Shown here: piece after piece, positions 59,400 through 64,000 of the stretch | How the letters are laid out: each line of letters opens with the position of its first letter | Position numbering within the stretch: the stretch's first letter is position 1 | Origin: Ceratodon purpureus | Lineage: Eukaryota; Streptophyta; Bryopsida; Pseudoditrichales; Ditrichaceae | Direction: 5' to 3' | Assembly (NCBI GenBank): GCA_014871385.1 | Contig: CM026426.1 | Coordinates: 90,130,893-90,194,892 of the forward strand | Length of the DNA stretch: 64,000 nucleotides | The notes under the pieces: generated by a model | Seen by the model: only the letters and a program-made list of their open reading frames with translations | Database searches by the model: none | Told to the model about the DNA's origin: nothing | Program-made: the position numbers and the translations under genes

Positions 59400-60485
59400 G
59401 TCTTCTCTGAATTATGCTACACTTTAGTGTAGCAGCAGAGTCATGGTGTTGTTCTGATTCTGCTTCACCGTTTGTAGTACTTCTTTTGCCTGTAGAAACC
59501 CCTGCTTAATTTATAGGCTGAGCGTGTGATTGCCCATGAACTTCTATGATGAATATCACGTAGAAGCCTTTTTTATTTTTCCGTTTCTGGACGTCTCCGC
59601 CTCAAGTATTTATTTCTTTTTTCTTCATTTTTTTCTTTGTTTTAAACGTCTAACAGGCAGTGAACCTGATTCGCCATGTTACGTTATCTACAGTACGCTG
59701 CCGCGGTCGCTTTTGTATTCAGTAGAAGGTGATTCGGGCATGGATTTGTAGTCTTCGTGATCAAAGTCTGCAACTTCGTTTAGCCTGGTTAAATCTGTTA
59801 GTCCACTAGCAGGATTGGTATGTTTAATCTTCTATCTCCACATCAACAGAGTTGGTATGCATAGCAGTAGAGACATGGTCTTGTTCTAATTCTGCACCGT
59901 GCGTTTGCAGTACTTCTTTCGCCTCAAATAACCCCCCCCCCTTCAATTATGGGCAGCGTGTTTAATTTCTAGTGGACCTTTTTGATGAATTGCACGCAGA
60001 AGCCCTTCATTTCTTTTTTTTCCCCATGGCTCCGACTTATTTATTCATTTCTTTTTTACTTCGTATTTTTTTTTTTTGGAAACTTCTAACTCGGAGTGAA
60101 CCTGGTTCATCTTCTTTATTCATTTCTTTTTATCTTTTTTTTTTTTTTTTTTTAAAACTCCTGACTCAAAGTAAACCTGGTTCATCTTCTTTGTTCATTT
60201 ATTTTTATTTTTTATTTTTTATTTTTACACTCCTATCTTGGAGTGAACCTGTGTTATCTTATTCATTCCGTTCTTTTTTTCTTTGTATTTTTTTTTTAAA
60301 AACTTCTAAGTCGGAGTGAACCTAGTTCATCTTACTTATTCATTTATTTATTTTTTAATTTGTATATTTCTTTTACCCTAAACTTCTAACTCAGAGCGAA
60401 CCTGGTTCATCTTGTTTATTCATTTATTTTTTTCTTCGATTTTTTTTTTAAAAACTTCTAACTTGGAGGGAACCTAGTTCATCTA
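59400..60485. repeat. Minisatellite in outer TNP2 intron
   Basis: Six or seven degenerate copies of a ~72-bp unit, each with poly-T, then AACTTCTAACTCGGAGTGAA, CCTGGTTCATCTT and TTATTCATTT (clearest from 60061 to 60480). They are preceded by two longer related units (about 59415-59640 and 59855-60050) sharing a GTTTG(C/T)AGTACTTCTTT(C/T)GCCT block. Confidence 0.85.
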
Positions 60486-60879
60486 GTGATTACATAGTAC
60501 ACTGCCGTGGCTGTTTCTGAATTCAGTGGTCCGGCTCTACGTGTCTGGAATTTTAGTCTTCAGGGTTTTTGTATGCAACTTCTTTCATCCTGGTTAAATC
60601 TATGATGGTCCATCAATAGAATCGGTACATTTAATCTTCCCCTGCCTTGGCCCTACCTCTCGCGTTTGCACAACTTCACTGGTGTTTGCTAGCTTTGAGA
60701 CCTCTTGAGTATGCATGGTAAATCATCCCGCACCCACTGTTTTTAATGTGACTCTCGCCCCCTTCTTATTCTCAGTCCCGAATTATCCTAAAAGTGAACG
60801 ATTCGTCCCCGGTTACTGCTTTGGTTGATGTTTTAAGTAGCTACTGATTGTGGCCCTCGTTTTCAGTGTCTACTTTTCC

Positions 60880-62040
60880 CAAGATCTCCCGGTCAGGAAT
60901 TTAGTAGACGTTATGCATGTCGGAAAAAACGTGGCCCTCAAAACCACGTGACATAGTCAAGATATGCCTAGAAAGTCGGGATCACATGGTACGCTAACTC
61001 TGACTTTAAAAAGGAATGCCATGAAACGGAGCTAAATTTAAGCCCGAGTGGAACTACAAAGCTTGGTCGCTGCCCATGCGCTACACTATCGTAGACCCCG
61101 CTTGGTAATTATATTACTAATTGTCAGGATTCCGTTTAAATTAATTCTTTCACTCTCATGTACTAATCACGCGTTGGTTATTGTTGGCAAACGGTATCAC
61201 CTCCTCGTCGAGGAGCGCAGGCAGGCCCGAGCACGCTGGCGTCGCAGGCAGCATGGGCGTACTATCTTTCCACCCGACTTGGCGGAGCTACCGCCATTCA
61301 GTCATTGGCTTCGGTCTACAGTCGCCGAGGAGAAGGCCGTAGGTGTGGATGTCGACCAGACATTGGACGCTATTTCTAAATTTCCTTCGCGGTTTGCAAC
61401 TGCGTTCCAATCCATTTACACATACGATTACCACTACCGCGTACGCAGCACTGAAAGTCACTTAAAAAACAGTGATTCTGGGCTTACTGCCACCTTTGTG
61501 CGTGAATGTCGTCACGGTTTGCGCGATCAGAACCTAGTCCTGGCACCTGTCAAATAAGTCGGAAACCTGGAAGAAATCATTGAATTAACCTACTCACACG
61601 TTCGCCAAGTGGTTTTCATTGGCACTTGGGTGCGTGCTAACTACAGAGGCAGCTCCGCTACACTGAAGAAGGACAAATTTGGTTTCACAATCGCGAATTT
61701 TGCCCGTTGCCTCCCTTTCGGCCGCAATTCATTCGAGTTCCCATCACAATGCGAGCAGGTCTTTTTTGGACCATGCGCGGAAGCCCCTGGGTGGAAAGTT
61801 GTTGTGCGCACCGAACCTCGTAGCTGCCGGGTGGTCGCTGATAACTCTGACGTCGACAATGGCTTCCTCTTTCGGCAGGGCCGTGATAATGACTTCCGAG
61901 GACTGCAGGTCCCGGACCAAATCAACGAAGAGACGATTACCTCAGTGAATACCGGCAGGGTCGACAGGGTCGCAAACTTTGCAGAAGAGGAACCGGATGC
62001 AGCCAATGACACCTTTGACAACGATCTTGGCGCATCCTGA
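60880..62040 (+). pseudogene. CACTA TNP2 transposase, outer element, C-terminal part (DUF4216)
   Basis: Starts with RNLVDVMHVGKNVALKTT at about 60900, the beginning of the exon that follows LPYW in TNP2. A KFKPEWNYKAWSLPMRY piece follows, but most of the DUF4218 region is absent. Frames 61048-61557 and 61558-62040 are in phase, separated by one TAA (61555-61557). They encode an Arg-rich segment, FATAFQSIYTYDYHYRVRS, SDSGLTATFVRE, NLEEIIELTYSH, VVFIGTWVRANYRG, KKDKFGFTIANFARCLPFG, FPSQCEQVFFG and PGWKVVVRTEPRS, the DUF4216 domain. Stop at 62038-62040. Collinear with 33566-35390 once 35729-59341 is removed. Confidence 0.8.
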
Positions 62041-63845
62041 GAGGAAGATTAGTGGAATACGGTACGCTCTTTCTTGCCTTGTTTCATCTCCTCCCCTCCG
62101 GGACGACCAAAATAGTCACTTGTCTCTATCATCTTCTTCATACTTAATTTCTCGCATCGTCATCCACTAACCGTTGGGGCCTGTGGGCTCCCTGTCATTT
62201 ATGTGCTGATTTCCCTTTTTGTTGACATTTTTTTCTTCTTTTTTCCTGTCCGGTCTCTCCTCTGTGAGTCCGTCGCTTCCTTCCTTAAGCGACTGCACTT
62301 CTCTCCTTTGCCACCGTCAGGCCGGACTCACTCAGTACAGGCTTTGCAGGCATTGTGCGGAGGTTTCTAAAAAACAACTCTCAAGGTCTAAGCGTTTTCA
62401 TCCTCTATCGGTTTAACATGTTTTTCCAGCCCGGCACATCAGTTTCCCGATCACCTCTCCAGTGCAGGGTATGTTTTGTATTTTTACTTAGATTACAAGA
62501 GCGCTGTGCGCGTTGTGGTATGGACTTTAGGATGAACTTACTTCTTTTCTTTTCGGATGTATTTCCCTTTCATATGAATAAATATCACTTGTCTTTATAT
62601 TCTTTACTCAAAATTGCAGTGTTTTTCCTTTTTTTTGGATGTGTGATTGTACTGCCTATTAATCGCTCTAGTGGATAATGAGCACTAAACGTAATTGGTA
62701 CTTGATCCCAGCACCTTGAAGTAATGGATCTCTTACAGTACAGGGTTAATTTTTACCTATCTCACAAAACGCAGTAATGTCAGTCACAGTATACAATGTG
62801 GAGCTTCGTCTTGCAGTTAGCTATATGTGTAGATCCCTTGATGAGTAGAGTAGTCAAGTGCCCCTCCCCCTCTTGAAGAGTATAGTAGTCAAGGGCTCTC
62901 GAGGCAATTGTACTTGCAGGTTTATGACATAGGTCATGCTTCACAAGCTTCATCATTATGTCCTCGGTGAATTGATTAACCAGATTGGATTGATTTGATT
63001 ACTGCTGAGACGCTCATTGTGCAACTAGGATCCTGCTCTCCATGTCATGGTATGATTTTCTTTACTCTCTACGTAGGCCCTAGAGTTTGTTCCAACTAAA
63101 TTACGGTTCCGTTTTTTAAATTTGCTTGACTCAGTGAATGTCCGTTATTAACGTTCCTTCACGTCTCAGCCTTTGGTAGCAGACTTCCTTGCCAGCAACT
63201 GGATTGCGCATTCTCTCCTTCCAGTCCTTTTTTTTTTTTTTACCATTTTTTGATGCTGGTGTTTAGACTGATCACCTTCACGTAGGGCCCCTGTCAGGCT
63301 TAAATCCTGAGGCTAGCATTTTCTGACTCTGTCTTTGCACCTTGCTATCTTCACCATGTTCAGGCTTATTTAGCTTCTTGTTTCCTTTCCACCTTGTACC
63401 TCTTTCTTCATCTAGGCGTCTATCCCATAATTACATTTATTTACTTCCTTGAACTGACGGAAGGGGCGTTGTTTTTTCAGATCCTTCGCGCAGGGGCATC
63501 CAACTTCGGAGATTCCAAGCTTCCAACTGTGTGCCAGATTTGTATCCCGCCTTCATAATTCACGTGATCACCCACAATGCCAAGAGCACCTCGGATGCTA
63601 GGTCACGATGCTGTCTCTGTATATATCATAAAACCCATGGAAGACCGTTTTCTCTCATTGGAAACCCTCTTTTTAGTTCCTCCTAGAAGTTCCCTCCGCT
63701 CTGTCTTGCCTATCCTCTCTCAGTCGTTTCCTCTCCCTGCCCTTTGCCTATTTGTGTAGCCCCTCCCAGCCTCCTGCGTTTGCTGCTTGCTCCCTGTAGC
63801 CTGTATTCTTTGTTCTGTCCCGTTTTACCCTTCCCGGTTGCAGAG
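62041..63845. other. Spacer with pyrimidine-rich tracts
   Basis: No convincing coding sequence. A TATATATCATAAAA sequence at about 63620 and the C/T-rich stretch that follows could be promoter and 5' leader of the frame starting at 63846. No right CACTA terminus for the outer element was found here. Confidence 0.35.
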
Positions 63846-64000
63846 ATGGCGGCTTGGGAGCTGGCTATTCGCAACGGAATTCTCGCCCACTTGTTGCGTC
63901 AACTGACCGAGGGTCCCTCCAGCTACGACGAAGCATGGCTCCACACCCAGGGCCCAGTTCCTCGCCAAACGTGCACTGCCACTGACATCGAGAGAGCGCG
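63846..64000 (+). CDS. Start of an unknown gene, runs off the window
   Basis: ATG at 63846, just after a possible acceptor GGTTGCAG, opens a frame with no stop through 64000 (51 codons). It starts MAAWELAIRNGILAHLLRQL. Product not recognised. G+C content is higher than in the spacers around it. Confidence 0.45.
   Translation, partial: MAAWELAIRNGILAHLLRQLTEGPSSYDEAWLHTQGPVPRQTCTATDIERA

Larger units (their letters stand above)
14651..62040. mobile_element. Large outer CACTA element, nested by later insertions (right end not seen)
   Basis: The left terminus CACTACTAGAAAAG at 14651 differs by one base in 13 from termini of the inner CACTA element (CACTAGTAGAAAA). Inside are a minus-strand TNPA-like gene (22639-15718) whose 3' end is about 1.07 kb from this terminus, and a plus-strand TNP2 gene (33566-35390 and 60880-62040) that is collinear once the inner element is removed. 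The left flanking triplet is TGA; no matching right terminus was found up to 64000, so the end given here is only the last recognised coding sequence. That these parts form one element is inferred from order and orientation. Confidence 0.45.

Overview
The window looks like a transposon-rich stretch of a land-plant nuclear genome. I favour a bryophyte, probably a moss, but with low confidence. Reasons: GT-AG introns throughout, Ty1/Copia elements primed from plant initiator tRNA-Met, several CACTA (En/Spm) elements with plant-type TNP2 (DUF4218/DUF4216) and TNPA-like (Transposase_24/DUF8039-like) genes, long (TA)n tracts and A+T-rich spacers. No rRNA or tRNA gene, prokaryotic operon or CRISPR array was seen. 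Almost every gene is part of a mobile element, hit by one, or decayed.

Left part (1-14650). After AT-rich DNA with two (TA)n tracts, a decayed minus-strand gene runs from about 8640 to 2706. Its spliced reading combines a ParB/sulfiredoxin-like DGNHR segment with a permuted (beta-class) N4/N6 DNA methyltransferase domain. A 1-kb CACTA-like insert (6715-7719, TSD GTG) in one of its introns carries a fragment of a methyl-CpG-binding-like (MBD) gene. A degenerate tandem duplication (about 8790-9719) follows; its third unit is split by a 2.6-kb CACTA element (9720-12351, TSD CGC). An unrecognised plus-strand multi-exon gene lies at about 12970-14650.

Middle and right part (14651-62040). This reads best as one large CACTA element nested by later insertions. 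Its left end is at 14651. Its TNPA-like gene is on the minus strand (22639-15718) and its TNP2 on the plus strand (33566-35390, resuming at 60880-62040). Four things sit inside it. First, a rearranged, defective Copia element (16342-19941, TSD TGCAT) in a TNPA exon. Second, an intact Copia element with identical LTRs (23890-29758, TSD AAAAC), which split an exon of a gene with DNA-ligase-IV/BRCT-like features. Third, a TIR element (31590-32328) next to a 0.3-kb direct duplication. Fourth, a second, composite CACTA element (35729-59341, TSD TCA) in TNP2 intron 1, with its own divergent TNP2 (minus) and TNPA-like (plus) genes and a captured two-exon gene of unknown function (42346-40163).

The most notable item is inside the intact Copia element. 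Between pol and the 3' LTR, on the opposite strand, lies a three-exon gene (29430-28707, 151 aa when spliced) ending in an RNase H1 N-terminal / caulimovirus-viroplasmin-type RNA:DNA-hybrid-binding domain. All splice sites are canonical and the frame is continuous. An intact retroelement carrying an antisense, intron-containing hybrid-binding protein gene is unusual and testable. The right end of the window (62041-64000) is mostly spacer, and a new open reading frame begins at 63846 and runs off the end.
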